Below, piece by piece: positions 40,150 to 48,982 of a stretch of 64,000 nt of DNA; within the stretch, counting starts at the first letter, position 1; each line of letters starts with the position of its first letter. A program made the translations under genes and the position numbers. The notes under the pieces are model-generated. The model made no database searches. It saw only the letters and a list, made by a program, of their open reading frames with translations, and had not been told where the DNA came from. Origin of the DNA: an uncultured Oscillibacter sp. (lineage in GTDB: Bacteria; Bacillota; Clostridia; Oscillospirales; Oscillospiraceae); NCBI RefSeq assembly GCF_900546705.1, contig NZ_URDP01000005.1, positions 1-64,000 on the forward strand. Reading direction: 5' to 3'.

Positions 40150-41079
40150 TCAAAGGGGCAGCGCCGTCACCGCCAGGGTGATGAAGAGGGGAATGGTCAC
40201 GATCATGAGCACCATGCCCTGGACCACCGCCCGGGAGGCGAAGGCCGGGGCGCAGTCGTACTGCTGGGCGAACACCACGCTTAAAGACGCGCTGGGCAGG
40301 CAGCACATGACGGCGCACACCAGGGCCACCAGATGGGGCACGCCGGGGATCAGGCACAAAATGCCCAGCACCGCCAGGGGAAAGACCGCCAGCCGCAGCA
40401 CGTTGACGGCGTAGGACCAGGGGTCCTTCAAAATCTCCACCGGCCGGATGGGCACCAGGGAGCAGCCGATGAGCAGCATGGAGATGGGCACCACCATGGA
40501 CCCCAGGGTGGAGAGGGTGTCCTGGATAAAGACCGGGAAGCGGAAGGGGGACACGTAGAGCACCACCGCCGCCAATGAGGCGATGGTCACCGGCATGGAC
40601 AAAATGGACTTGATGCGGATCTGGCGCTGCATGGACACCATGGAGATGCCGATGGTGAAGAAGAACACCAGCCAGACCATGTTGAACACCACCGCGTACA
40701 AAAGCCCCTCCTGGCCCAGCAGCTCCGAGATGAGGGGGAAGCCCAAAAAGGCGGTGTTGGCGAAGACGGCCATGAGGGTGAACATGGCCCGCTCCCTGCG
40801 CTCCAGGGGCAGCGCCCGCCCCACGAGGGCCGTCAGCGCCAGGGCGGCAATGTAGTACACCAGCGCCACGGCCACGGTGATGAGAAGATTTTTGGACAGG
40901 GCGGCGGAAAAGGGGTTGGAGGCGGTGGTCAGCACGTTGGCCGGCAGGGCCACCTGCATCATGAAGGCGGTCAGATCCTTCTGGAACCGTTCCGTCAGAA
41001 GGCCCCGGCGGGTGAGCACGTATCCCAGCGCCACCAGCAGCGCCACTTTTCCCATGAGGTTGAGCAAGATTTCCAGCAT
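40150..41079 (-). CDS. AEC-family transporter
   Basis: A 309-residue membrane protein with about ten helices of the auxin-efflux-carrier/malate permease fold. Segments include LALGYVLTRRGLLTE-like N-terminus, FANTAFLGFPLI, and VVFAQQYDCAPAFASRAVV near the C-terminus. Substrates may be organic acids or amino acids. GGGAG lies before the ATG at 41079. Confidence 0.85.
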   Translation of the reverse strand: MLEILLNLMGKVALLVALGYVLTRRGLLTERFQKDLTAFMMQVALPANVLTTASNPFSAALSKNLLITVAVALVYYIAALALTALVGRALPLERRERAMFTLMAVFANTAFLGFPLISELLGQEGLLYAVVFNMVWLVFFFTIGISMVSMQRQIRIKSILSMPVTIASLAAVVLYVSPFRFPVFIQDTLSTLGSMVVPISMLLIGCSLVPIRPVEILKDPWSYAVNVLRLAVFPLAVLGILCLIPGVPHLVALVCAVMCCLPSASLSVVFAQQYDCAPAFASRAVVQGMVLMIVTIPLFITLAVTALPL

Positions 41080-41280
41080 AGACAAAACTCCCGCGTTTGA
41101 TTTCCGCCCCACAGAGGCGGCTTTTTTCCAGTTTAACGGGTTTGACCGGCGCCGTCAACGGCTGCGGGGCAACAAAGGCAAAATTTGCCGCAGACGTGGG
41201 ACAATTGTCCGCCCGGGCCGCATTTTGCCGGAAAGAGCCCGTGAAAAATCCGGGAAAAGGAAGAAATGCGCCGGGCATAT

Positions 41281-41309
41281 TTGACTTTCCATTTGCTGGG
41301 GGATATAAT
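41281..41309 (+). promoter_or_regulatory. promoter of the capsule-control operon
   Basis: TTGACT (41281-41286) and TATAAT (41304-41309) are 17 bases apart. They precede the CapD-like gene by about 55 bases. Confidence 0.75.
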
Positions 41310-41363
41310 AATTCCAACCATGCGTTTTTTGGTGTTATCTGGAAGGAGAGAGGGGGGCTTGCC

Positions 41364-43268
41364 GTGGCAAAATTCCGGGGTCAGATCGTGCTGGCCGTCG
41401 ACGTGTGCATCATCTTCGCCTGCAACTTCGCCCTCTTTTTCCCGGCGCTTTTGCGGCAGGACATCCGACTTTTGAACCTGGTGGGCCACATCGGCCTTCT
41501 GACGGTGTGCGTGCTGGTGTTCCAGCTGCTGCTCAAGACCTACAACAGCCTCTGGCGCTACGCCGAGAGCCGGGAGTACTTCGTGCTGCTGGCGGGCATG
41601 AGCCTGGGCTTCATCCTCTACGCGGTGCTCAACCTGACGCTGGAGACCAGCCGCATCTGGATCACCCGGGCCCTGACGGGCACCGCCCTGGCCCTTTTGT
41701 GCATGCTGGCGGTGCGCTTCCTCTACCGGATCTACCGGCTCAAAGTAGCCGGCCGGGGGGCCGAGGGCCGCAGCTACGCGGCGATCCTGGGCGCCGGGAA
41801 CCTGGGCGTGAGCCTGCTGGGGGAGCTGGTGAGCAATCCCCGGGGCCGCTACATCCCCTACTGCCTGGTGGACGACGCCCCGGACAAGATCGGCAAGCGC
41901 ATCCACGGCGTGCCCGTCCGGGGGCCCATCGACCGCCTGGGGGAGCTTTTGCAGGACACCCCCGTCACGGAGCTGATCCTGGCCATCCCCAATCTGGACG
42001 CCGCCCGCCAGACGGAGATCCTGCGCCGGTGCGCCGAGACCAACTGCCGCCTCCACATCCTGGAGGACCCGGTGACCCAGCTGGGCCGGGAGGGCGCGTC
42101 GCTGACGGCCAGCATGCGGGAGGTGCAGATCGAGGACCTGCTGGGCCGCAAGCCTGTCCAGCTGGACAACGACCGCATCCGCAGCTTCCTTGCCGGCAAG
42201 ACCGTGCTGGTCACCGGCGGCGGCGGGTCCATCGGCTCGGAGCTGTGCCGGCAGATCGCAGGCTACGGCCCCAGGCGCCTTGTGATCGTGGACATTGCGG
42301 AAAACACCACCTACGGCCTGCAAAACGACCTCCTCCACCTCTACGGCAAGAGCCTTCCGCTGTCGGTGGAGATCGCCTCCGTCCGGGACCGGAAGAAGAT
42401 GGACCAGCTCTTTGACCGCTACCGGCCCCAGGTGGTGTTCCACGCGGCGGCCCACAAGCACGTGCCCCTCATGGAAAACTGCCCGGAGGAGGCGGTGAAG
42501 AACAACGTCTTCGGCACGTACAACACCGCCTTTGCCGCCCGGAAGTACGGGGCGGAGAAATTCGTCCTCATCTCCACGGACAAGGCGGTCAACCCCACCA
42601 ACATCATGGGGGCCACCAAGTACCTGTGCGAGCAGGTGATCCAGGGCCTGCGGGGCGGGCGGACGGCCTTTGCCGCCGTGCGCTTCGGCAACGTGCTGGG
42701 GTCCGACGGGTCCGTGATCCCCCTCTTTAAAAAGCAGATCGCCTACGGCGGCCCCGTCACCATTACGGACAAGCGCATCATCCGCTACTTCATGACCATC
42801 CCCGAGGCGGTGCAGCTGGTGCTGGAGGCGGGCTCCTTCGCCCGCAGCGGCGAGGTGTACGTGCTGGATATGGGCGAGCCGGTCCACATTCTGGACCTGG
42901 CGGAAAAGCTCATCCGCCTCTCCGGCTTCACCCCCTACGTGGACATCGACATCCAGGAGGTGGGACTGCGGCCCGGGGAGAAGCTCTACGAGGAGCTGCT
43001 CACCGCCTCGGCGGGACTGCGCCGGACGGAGAACGAGAAGATCTTCGTGGAGGAAAAGCCCGACGTGGACGAGGGCGAGATGAAAAACTGGCTGGAGGAG
43101 CTGGCGGCCGCGGCGGAGCGGGGCGGACGGGAGGAGATCTTCCGGGTGCTGCGCACGCTGGTGCCCACGTTCCGCAGCCCCGAGGAAGTGAACCGGGAGG
43201 CCATCCGCGCCGTGCGGGAGGGCCAGGCCAACCAGCTGGAGGACCTGGCCGCCGTGGCCCGGGTGTGA
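41364..43268 (+). CDS. CapD-like nucleotide-sugar dehydratase/epimerase
   Basis: A 634-residue protein. Four N-terminal membrane helices (about 5-125) are followed by a Rossmann CoA-binding-like domain (about 130-260), then the catalytic extended SDR domain. The latter has VTGGGGSIGSELC near 283, HAAAHKHVPLME, and STDKAVNPTNIMGATK. It resembles UDP-GlcNAc 4,6-dehydratases of the WbpM/CapD group that make the first sugar of capsules. GTG start after GGAGAGAGGGGGG. It leads the operon that continues to the BY-kinases. Confidence 0.88.
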   Translation: MAKFRGQIVLAVDVCIIFACNFALFFPALLRQDIRLLNLVGHIGLLTVCVLVFQLLLKTYNSLWRYAESREYFVLLAGMSLGFILYAVLNLTLETSRIWITRALTGTALALLCMLAVRFLYRIYRLKVAGRGAEGRSYAAILGAGNLGVSLLGELVSNPRGRYIPYCLVDDAPDKIGKRIHGVPVRGPIDRLGELLQDTPVTELILAIPNLDAARQTEILRRCAETNCRLHILEDPVTQLGREGASLTASMREVQIEDLLGRKPVQLDNDRIRSFLAGKTVLVTGGGGSIGSELCRQIAGYGPRRLVIVDIAENTTYGLQNDLLHLYGKSLPLSVEIASVRDRKKMDQLFDRYRPQVVFHAAAHKHVPLMENCPEEAVKNNVFGTYNTAFAARKYGAEKFVLISTDKAVNPTNIMGATKYLCEQVIQGLRGGRTAFAAVRFGNVLGSDGSVIPLFKKQIAYGGPVTITDKRIIRYFMTIPEAVQLVLEAGSFARSGEVYVLDMGEPVHILDLAEKLIRLSGFTPYVDIDIQEVGLRPGEKLYEELLTASAGLRRTENEKIFVEEKPDVDEGEMKNWLEELAAAAERGGREEIFRVLRTLVPTFRSPEEVNREAIRAVREGQANQLEDLAAVARV

Positions 43269-43286
43269 ACGAATAAGGAGAAGAGC

Positions 43287-43964
43287 ATGAAAAAAGGCGG
43301 AAAGATCGCGCTGGGCGCCGTGGCGGTGTTGGCGGTGGCCGGCGTGGCCGTGGCGGCCTGGCAGTGGAACAACCTCAATGCCCTGCGCTACGGGCTGACC
43401 CTCTCCCAGGCGGACATCGATGAGAAGCTGGCGGAAAACGAGCAGACCCTCACCGGCGCCATGGAGGAATACCATGTGCGCAGCTACGAGTTTTCCGAGG
43501 AGGAGCTGCGCCAGTTGGACGAGGGGACCCTCTCCGTGGCGGACGCGGCCAAAAAGCTCATTGACGGCGACGTGCCCGCCGCCGAAGCCCCGGACGTGCA
43601 GACCGGCGCCCAGGCCCAGAGCGACCTGGACGCCCAGATCCAGGAGCAGATCGCCCAGATGTACGTGCTGCGCAGCACGTACATCGCCAAGCTGGAGTCC
43701 ATCGCCCAGGCGGCCATCGACGAGTACACCCAGGGCGAGCACACCGACGAGAACAAGGCCGACGTGGTCTACAAGCGGGTGGAGGAGCTGACGGACCTGG
43801 AGGCGGACTGCGACGCCCAGGTGGCGGATGTGGTGGCCCGGCTGCGGGAGCTTTTGCAGCAGGCGGGCCGGGACGACTCCCTGGCCCGGCAGGTGGAGAA
43901 GACCTACCAGGAGGAAAAGAGCCTGAAGAAGGCCGCCTACCTGGAGCAGTTCCGCAACGGCTGA
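43287..43964 (+). CDS. membrane-anchored helical protein of the capsule operon
   Basis: A 225-residue protein. One N-terminal transmembrane segment (about 7-26, LGAVAVLAVAGVAVAAW) is followed by an acidic, Gln/Glu-rich extracytoplasmic region with long helices (about 35-85 and 115-215). No catalytic motif. It lies 18 bases after the CapD-like gene and one base before the phosphatase gene. A structural or regulatory role at the capsule assembly site is possible. The family is not recognised. Confidence 0.7.
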   Translation: MKKGGKIALGAVAVLAVAGVAVAAWQWNNLNALRYGLTLSQADIDEKLAENEQTLTGAMEEYHVRSYEFSEEELRQLDEGTLSVADAAKKLIDGDVPAAEAPDVQTGAQAQSDLDAQIQEQIAQMYVLRSTYIAKLESIAQAAIDEYTQGEHTDENKADVVYKRVEELTDLEADCDAQVADVVARLRELLQQAGRDDSLARQVEKTYQEEKSLKKAAYLEQFRNG

Positions 43965-43965
43965 G

Positions 43966-44712
43966 ATGACGGACCTGCACTGTCACATCCTCCCCGGTGT
44001 GGACGACGGCGCCGCCGGGATGGACGAGAGCCTGGCCATGGCGGCCCTGGCCCGGGAGAGCGGGGTGGAGGCCATGGCGGTGACCCCCCACTGCAACGTG
44101 CCGGGGGCCTATGAAAACTATGCCGGACCGGAGCTTTCCGAGCATCTGGAGGCTCTGCGCGCCGCCGTGGGAGCGGACGGTCCGGCGCTGTATGCGGGCA
44201 TGGAGGTGTTCGCCACCGCCGACGTGCCCGACCTGCTGGACCGTGGGCGGCTGCTGACCTTGGGCGGCAGCCGCTATCTTTTGGTGGAATTCGCCTTTGA
44301 CGAGTCCCCCGCCTTCGCCGAGGACATCCTCTCGGCCATCGCCGCCCGGGGCACGGTGCCGGTGGTGGCCCACCCGGAGCGCTACGACTTCATCCAGGGG
44401 GCGGAGGAGCGGCTGCTGGACTGGGCCGGCCGGGGCTGGGTGCTCCAGATCAACAAGGGCAGCCTTGCGGGCCGGTTCGGCCGCCGGGCCCGGCACACGG
44501 CCCGCTGGTGCCTGGACCGGGGGTGCGTCCACCTGATGGCCTCCGACGCCCACAGCCCCTACCGCCGCACCCCCCGTCTGGACGAGGCCTGGGAGCTGAC
44601 CGCGGCGGCGGTGGGGCCGGACATCGCGGATTTTCTGCTGGAGGAGAACCCCCGGCGCATTCTGGCAGACCGGCCCGTGCGGCCGGTGCTGGAGGAATTT
44701 GAACGAGCTTGA
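43966..44712 (+). CDS. CpsB/CapC-type tyrosine phosphatase (PHP fold)
   Basis: A 248-residue manganese-dependent PHP phosphatase. Metal ligands appear in DLHCHILPGVDDGA, MAVTPHCN, VVAHPERYDF and LMASDAHS. It dephosphorylates the tyrosine-rich tails of BY-kinases and so tunes polysaccharide length and export. The two kinases with such tails are encoded downstream in the same operon. Confidence 0.9.
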   Translation: MTDLHCHILPGVDDGAAGMDESLAMAALARESGVEAMAVTPHCNVPGAYENYAGPELSEHLEALRAAVGADGPALYAGMEVFATADVPDLLDRGRLLTLGGSRYLLVEFAFDESPAFAEDILSAIAARGTVPVVAHPERYDFIQGAEERLLDWAGRGWVLQINKGSLAGRFGRRARHTARWCLDRGCVHLMASDAHSPYRRTPRLDEAWELTAAAVGPDIADFLLEENPRRILADRPVRPVLEEFERA

Positions 44713-44721
44713 GGAGCGACT

Positions 44722-45519
44722 ATGAGACGACTGCGTATCATCACCCTGGTGTGTTTTGTGCTCTCGGCACTGCTGCTGGGGGCGTCCACGGCCTACCGGG
44801 CCTATACCGCCGACGAAACCATCCCCGTCATCGACTGCCCGGATACGCCCCTGGTGCTGTCCGTGGCGGACAGCGGCACCGACGCCCTGGTGCGGGACGT
44901 GACCGCCCGGGACGAAAAGGACGGCGACCTGACGGACTCTCTTCTGGTGGAGGGCATCGCCCGGGACGAGAGCGGGCAGCTCATCGTCACCTACGTGGTG
45001 GCCGACAGCGACCGCCACGTGGTCTCCCGGACCCGGCCCCTGGTGTACACAGACTATACGCCCCCCCGGTTTTCCCTGACGCAGGAGCTGCGCTACTCCA
45101 TGGGCGCCAGCGTGCGCATCAAGGACCGCATGAGCGCCTGGGACGTGATCGACGGGGATTTGTCCGACCGGATCAAGGTCAACTCCAATGACCTCTCCCC
45201 CTACTACGAGGGCACCTACCCGGTGACCTTCGAGGTGACCAACAGCCTGGGCGATACCGCCAGCGTGACGCTGGACGTGGTCATCCGCAACTACGCCGCC
45301 GGGGAGCCCCGGATCACATTGACGAAGTACCTGGTCTACCGGACGGCGGATGAGCCCTTCGACCCCATGGCCTATGTCTCGGAGGTCAGCGGCGGCGGGG
45401 CCGTGTCGGCCCACCTGCCGGAGGGCGGCCTCCGGAAGGGGGTCAGCCGGGTGACCTACACCGCCGCCGGCACCGGCGGCGCCGTGGGTACCGCCACACT
45501 GTATGTCATCACGGAGTGA
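44722..45519 (+). CDS. secreted protein with Ig-like (DUF5011-type) repeats
   Basis: A 265-residue protein. A signal anchor (about 1-26) is followed by three beta domains. The first two resemble DUF5011/HYR folds (VRDVTARDEKDGDLTDSLLV and IKDRMSAWDVIDGDLSDRIKV, each containing a DGDL(T/S)D motif). It sits between the phosphatase and the first kinase. It may be an extracellular partner of the polysaccharide machinery; this role is inferred from position. Confidence 0.7.
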   Translation: MRRLRIITLVCFVLSALLLGASTAYRAYTADETIPVIDCPDTPLVLSVADSGTDALVRDVTARDEKDGDLTDSLLVEGIARDESGQLIVTYVVADSDRHVVSRTRPLVYTDYTPPRFSLTQELRYSMGASVRIKDRMSAWDVIDGDLSDRIKVNSNDLSPYYEGTYPVTFEVTNSLGDTASVTLDVVIRNYAAGEPRITLTKYLVYRTADEPFDPMAYVSEVSGGGAVSAHLPEGGLRKGVSRVTYTAAGTGGAVGTATLYVITE

Positions 45520-45527
45520 GGTGCGCA

Positions 45528-46988
45528 ATGGAAGAACAAGAGATGTTTCACTGGGCGGAGCTCAACCCCGTGTGCCTGCTGCGGCGGCTGGGGCGGGACG
45601 TGCTGATGATCGCGGCGGCGGGGCTCATCGCCGTCATGCTGACCATGACGGCCATCCAGAGCCTGTACCGGCCGGAGTACACCGCCAGCGCCACCCTGGC
45701 CGTCAGCGTCAAAAGCGGCGGCTATTCGTCGGTGCTGTCCAACCTGACCCTCTCGTCGGAGATCGCCGACACGTTTACGGAGCTTTTTGAGAGCAACATG
45801 TTCAGCGGCATCGCCGCCAGCCAGCTGGGCCGGTCCTCCCTGCCCGGGGAGCTGACGGCCTCCGTGCTGCCGGAGACGAACCTGCTGGTGCTGACGGTGA
45901 CGGCGGACGCCCCGGAGGACGCCTTCCGGACCCTGGAGCTGCTGCTGGACAACTACGACGCCGTGTCGGAGTACGTATTTCAAAACGTGATCCTCAAGGT
46001 GCTGGACAGCCCCTCCGTGCCCACGGCGCCGTCCAACCCGGTGAACCGGGGGCTGCTGCTGCGGCGGGCGTTTTTGATCGGCGCCGGGGCCATGGCGGCG
46101 GCGGTGCTGGCCATCGCCGTGCTCTCGGACACGGTGCAGACCTCCCAGGGCCTGCGGCGCAAGCTGGACGTGAAGCTCTTTGCCACCATCCACCACGAGG
46201 TGAAAAACAAGACCCTGCGCACCAAGCTGAAAAAGGCCAACCAGGGACTGCTCATCACCATGCCCGTGGCCAGCTTCTGCTTTACGGAGGAGGTCTACAA
46301 GCTTGCCTCCAAGGTGGACTTTGCCGCCCGGCACGGGGAGCGGAAGGTGATTTTGGTCACCAGCGTGGCGGAAAACGAGGGCAAGTCCACGGTGGCGGCC
46401 AACCTGGCCCTGGCGCTGACCCAGGGGGGACGGAAGGTGCTGCTCATGGACGCGGACCTGCACAAGGCCGCCCAGTACAAGCTCTTCCACTCCAAGCCCG
46501 CCGCGGAGCTGGCGGACATGCTCCAGGGGGAGGCGGCCTGCGCCCCGGAGTATCTGGAGCGGGAGCACCTCTACACCCTCTTTTCCACCCGCAGCAGCGA
46601 CGCGGCGGCGGAGCTGATCGCCTCGCCGGCCATGGGGGAGCTTTTGGAGCGGGCCCGGCGGGAGATGGACTACATCGTCATCGACTCGCCGCCCATGGCC
46701 CTTTTCTCCGACGTGGAGGCCCTGGCGGACCAGGCGGACCTTTCGCTGCTGGTGGTGCGCCAGGACGTGTCCCCGGCCCGGCGGATCAACGACACGGTGG
46801 ACCTTTTGAGCCAGTGCCGGGCAGAGCTTTTGGGGTGCGTGTTCAACGACGTGCGGGGCATGCCGTTTTCCACGGACCACTACGGCTACGGCTACGGGTA
46901 CGGCTATGGGTACGGCGGCTACGGATACGGCAGCAAACACCGCGGCAAGGGCGCGGAGACGGCGGGAGGCAGCGATGGACGAGCATAA
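45528..46988 (+). CDS. Wzz-BY-kinase fusion 1
   Basis: A 486-residue protein. Two membrane helices (about 23-45 and 185-207) bracket a Wzz-like domain. The cytoplasmic BY-kinase has a Walker A variant SVAENEGKST (Lys286), Walker A' LLMDAD and Walker B YIVIDSPP. A tail of alternating Tyr-Gly (HYGYGYGY...GGYGYG) supplies about nine autophosphorylation sites. Gram-positive systems usually split these parts (CpsC plus CpsD); here they are fused. It overlaps the next gene by 14 bases. It should control polymer length and export. Confidence 0.85.
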   Translation: MEEQEMFHWAELNPVCLLRRLGRDVLMIAAAGLIAVMLTMTAIQSLYRPEYTASATLAVSVKSGGYSSVLSNLTLSSEIADTFTELFESNMFSGIAASQLGRSSLPGELTASVLPETNLLVLTVTADAPEDAFRTLELLLDNYDAVSEYVFQNVILKVLDSPSVPTAPSNPVNRGLLLRRAFLIGAGAMAAAVLAIAVLSDTVQTSQGLRRKLDVKLFATIHHEVKNKTLRTKLKKANQGLLITMPVASFCFTEEVYKLASKVDFAARHGERKVILVTSVAENEGKSTVAANLALALTQGGRKVLLMDADLHKAAQYKLFHSKPAAELADMLQGEAACAPEYLEREHLYTLFSTRSSDAAAELIASPAMGELLERARREMDYIVIDSPPMALFSDVEALADQADLSLLVVRQDVSPARRINDTVDLLSQCRAELLGCVFNDVRGMPFSTDHYGYGYGYGYGYGGYGYGSKHRGKGAETAGGSDGRA

Positions 46989-48438
46989 GCACAATACGGA
47001 GCCGGAGAAGATCGACATTTTCCGGCTGCTTCAGGAGTTCGGCCGGGCCATGGGGAAGCTGTGGTGGCTGCCGGCGGTGCTGGCGGTGGTGTGCGCCGCG
47101 GGCCTGGGATTGCGGGCCTGGCGCAGCTACACCCCCCTGTACGCCTCGGAGGTGACGTTCACCATCCAGATGGACAGCACCTCCCTCACCGACATCGGCG
47201 GCACCACCAGCTACTACGACAAGGCCACGGCGGAGCAGCTGACCAAGACCTTCCCCTACCTCATCCAGTCGGAGCTCATGCAGACCAAGCTCCGCCAGGC
47301 CATGGGGGTGGACTATCTCAACGGCAGCATCTCCGCCCAGACGGTGGACAACACCAACCTCTTTTCCCTGCGGGTCACCAGCCCGGACCCCCAGGACGCC
47401 TACGATATTTTGATGGCGGTCACCCAGGTTTACCCCCAGGTGGCCGACTACGTGATCGGCAACACGGTGATGAACCTTTTGACGCAGCCGGAGGTGGCCC
47501 AGGCCCCCTATAACGCCTTCCGCCCGGTGCGGACGGTGTGCAAGGGCGCGGCGGCGGGCTGCGTGCTGGGCCTCGGGATCGTGCTGCTCTACGCGCTGAC
47601 CCGCCGGAGCATCCGGGACCCGGAGGACATCCGGCGGCGGCTGAACCTCAAGTGCCTTGCCACGCTGCCCAAGGTCACGTTCAAGCGCCGGGGCAAGGCC
47701 ATCGACCAGCGGATCTCCATCCGCAACGGCCGGGTGAGCTCGGCGTTCCAGGAGAGCGTGCGCAGCATGCGGATGAAATTCCTGCGCCAGGCGGAAAAGG
47801 AGGGCGCCCGGGTGATTCTGGTCACCAGCACCCTCCCCGGGGAGGGAAAGACCACCGTGGCGGTGAACCTGGCCCTGACATTGAGCCAGAGCGGCGCAAA
47901 GGTGATATTGGCGGACATGGACCTGCGCAAGCCGTCGGTGAAGGCGGCGCTGGGGGTGGAGACGGCCTCCCGGGGCGTGTGGGAGGTGCTCTCCGAGGGC
48001 ACGCCGGCGCTCCAGGCCCTGACGGCGGTGGAGGGCACCACGCTGCGTCTGCTGGCGGGGGACCGCCCCGCCCAGGACGCCCGGCAGTTCCTCACCTCCC
48101 GCCGTCTGGGGACGGTGGTGGACCAGCTGCGTCGGGAGGCGGACTACGTGATTCTGGACACGCCCCCCAGCGGCCTTCTGGCCGACAGCGCGGGGCTTAC
48201 CCGGCTGGCGGACGGCACGCTGTACGTGCTGCGGGCGGGGGCGGTGGAGGTGTCCCACATTGTGGACAGCCTCCAGTTCCTCTCGGAGACGGGCACGCCC
48301 ATCTTAGGGTGCGTCCTCAACGGCGTCCAGACCGGACAGGGGGGCTACGGCTACGGCTATGGCTACGGCTACGGCGGCTACCACGCCTACGGCTACGGCA
48401 AATACGCCCGCCGCAAGACCCGGCCGGAGGAGGAGTGA
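46975..48438 (+). CDS. Wzz-BY-kinase fusion 2
   Basis: A 487-residue paralogue of the preceding protein. Wzz-like domain between helices at about 30-48 and 187-207. Walker A STLPGEGKTT (Lys292) is canonical, followed by ILADMDLRKPS and YVILDTPPSG. It too ends with a Tyr-Gly tail (GGYGYGYGYGYGGYHAYGYG). Start overlaps the upstream kinase gene by 14 bases, so expression is coupled. Two such kinases in tandem may phosphorylate each other. Confidence 0.88.
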   Translation: MDEHKHNTEPEKIDIFRLLQEFGRAMGKLWWLPAVLAVVCAAGLGLRAWRSYTPLYASEVTFTIQMDSTSLTDIGGTTSYYDKATAEQLTKTFPYLIQSELMQTKLRQAMGVDYLNGSISAQTVDNTNLFSLRVTSPDPQDAYDILMAVTQVYPQVADYVIGNTVMNLLTQPEVAQAPYNAFRPVRTVCKGAAAGCVLGLGIVLLYALTRRSIRDPEDIRRRLNLKCLATLPKVTFKRRGKAIDQRISIRNGRVSSAFQESVRSMRMKFLRQAEKEGARVILVTSTLPGEGKTTVAVNLALTLSQSGAKVILADMDLRKPSVKAALGVETASRGVWEVLSEGTPALQALTAVEGTTLRLLAGDRPAQDARQFLTSRRLGTVVDQLRREADYVILDTPPSGLLADSAGLTRLADGTLYVLRAGAVEVSHIVDSLQFLSETGTPILGCVLNGVQTGQGGYGYGYGYGYGGYHAYGYGKYARRKTRPEEE

Positions 48439-48442
48439 ACCC

Positions 48443-48475
48443 AAAAGCCGCCCGCGCACCGGGCGGCTTTTTTTC
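48443..48475 (+). terminator. terminator of the capsule-control operon
   Basis: AAGCCGCCCG and CGGGCGGCTT enclose a short loop and are followed by TTTTTT. Confidence 0.85.
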
Positions 48476-48502
48476 TAAAACCCCGTGAGAGGAGGGAGCG
48501 CC

Positions 48503-48982
48503 GTGGAGCAGCGGCCCCGGCAGGTGGACGCCCGGACGTACCTGCCCGTATTGATGGAGCTTTTGGACCAGGGCCGTCAGGTGACGCTGACGGTCACCGG
48601 CGGCAGCATGACCCCGTTTCTCGTCCACGGCCGGGACGCCATCTGCTTTTCCCGGCCCCAGGGCCCCCTGCGCCGGGGGGACATGGCCTTTTTCCGCCGG
48701 GCGGACGGGTCGTACATCATGCACCGGATCTGCCGCGTCACGGCGGCGGGGTACTTCCTGGTGGGAGACGGCCAGCAGGCGGTGGAGGGCCCGGTGGCGC
48801 CGGAGCGGGTGTTCGCCGTGGTGACGAAGGTCCGCCGCCGGGGACGCTGGATCGGCCCGGAGGACTTCTGGTGGCGGTTTTTCGCCGGACCCTGGCTGTG
48901 GCTGCGGCCGGTGCGGCCGGCGCTGCGCCGGGGATGGAGCCTGGTGCGCCGGGTGAGAGGAGGGGAGCGCCGTGGATCGTAA
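48503..48982 (+). CDS. S24/S26-type peptidase-like protein
   Basis: A 159-residue protein. The core GGSMTPFL (Ser35) and LRRGDMAFFRRADG, then YIMHRICRV, match the signal peptidase/LexA-type serine peptidase fold. There is no long N-terminal membrane helix, only a basic C-terminal tail. The usual Lys general base is not obvious. In RiPP clusters with PqqD and HprK-like genes, S24/S26 proteins are frequent partners and may remove leaders. GTG start with GGAGGGAG upstream; overlaps the ABC transporter start by 11 bases. Confidence 0.7.
   Translation: MEQRPRQVDARTYLPVLMELLDQGRQVTLTVTGGSMTPFLVHGRDAICFSRPQGPLRRGDMAFFRRADGSYIMHRICRVTAAGYFLVGDGQQAVEGPVAPERVFAVVTKVRRRGRWIGPEDFWWRFFAGPWLWLRPVRPALRRGWSLVRRVRGGERRGS

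Noticed and set aside
41133..43742. An 869-codon minus-strand open frame opposite the CapD-like gene
   Set aside because: It is the antisense of a well-supported CapD-like gene, with no ribosome site and a His/Leu/Gly/Gln-biased, unstructured composition.
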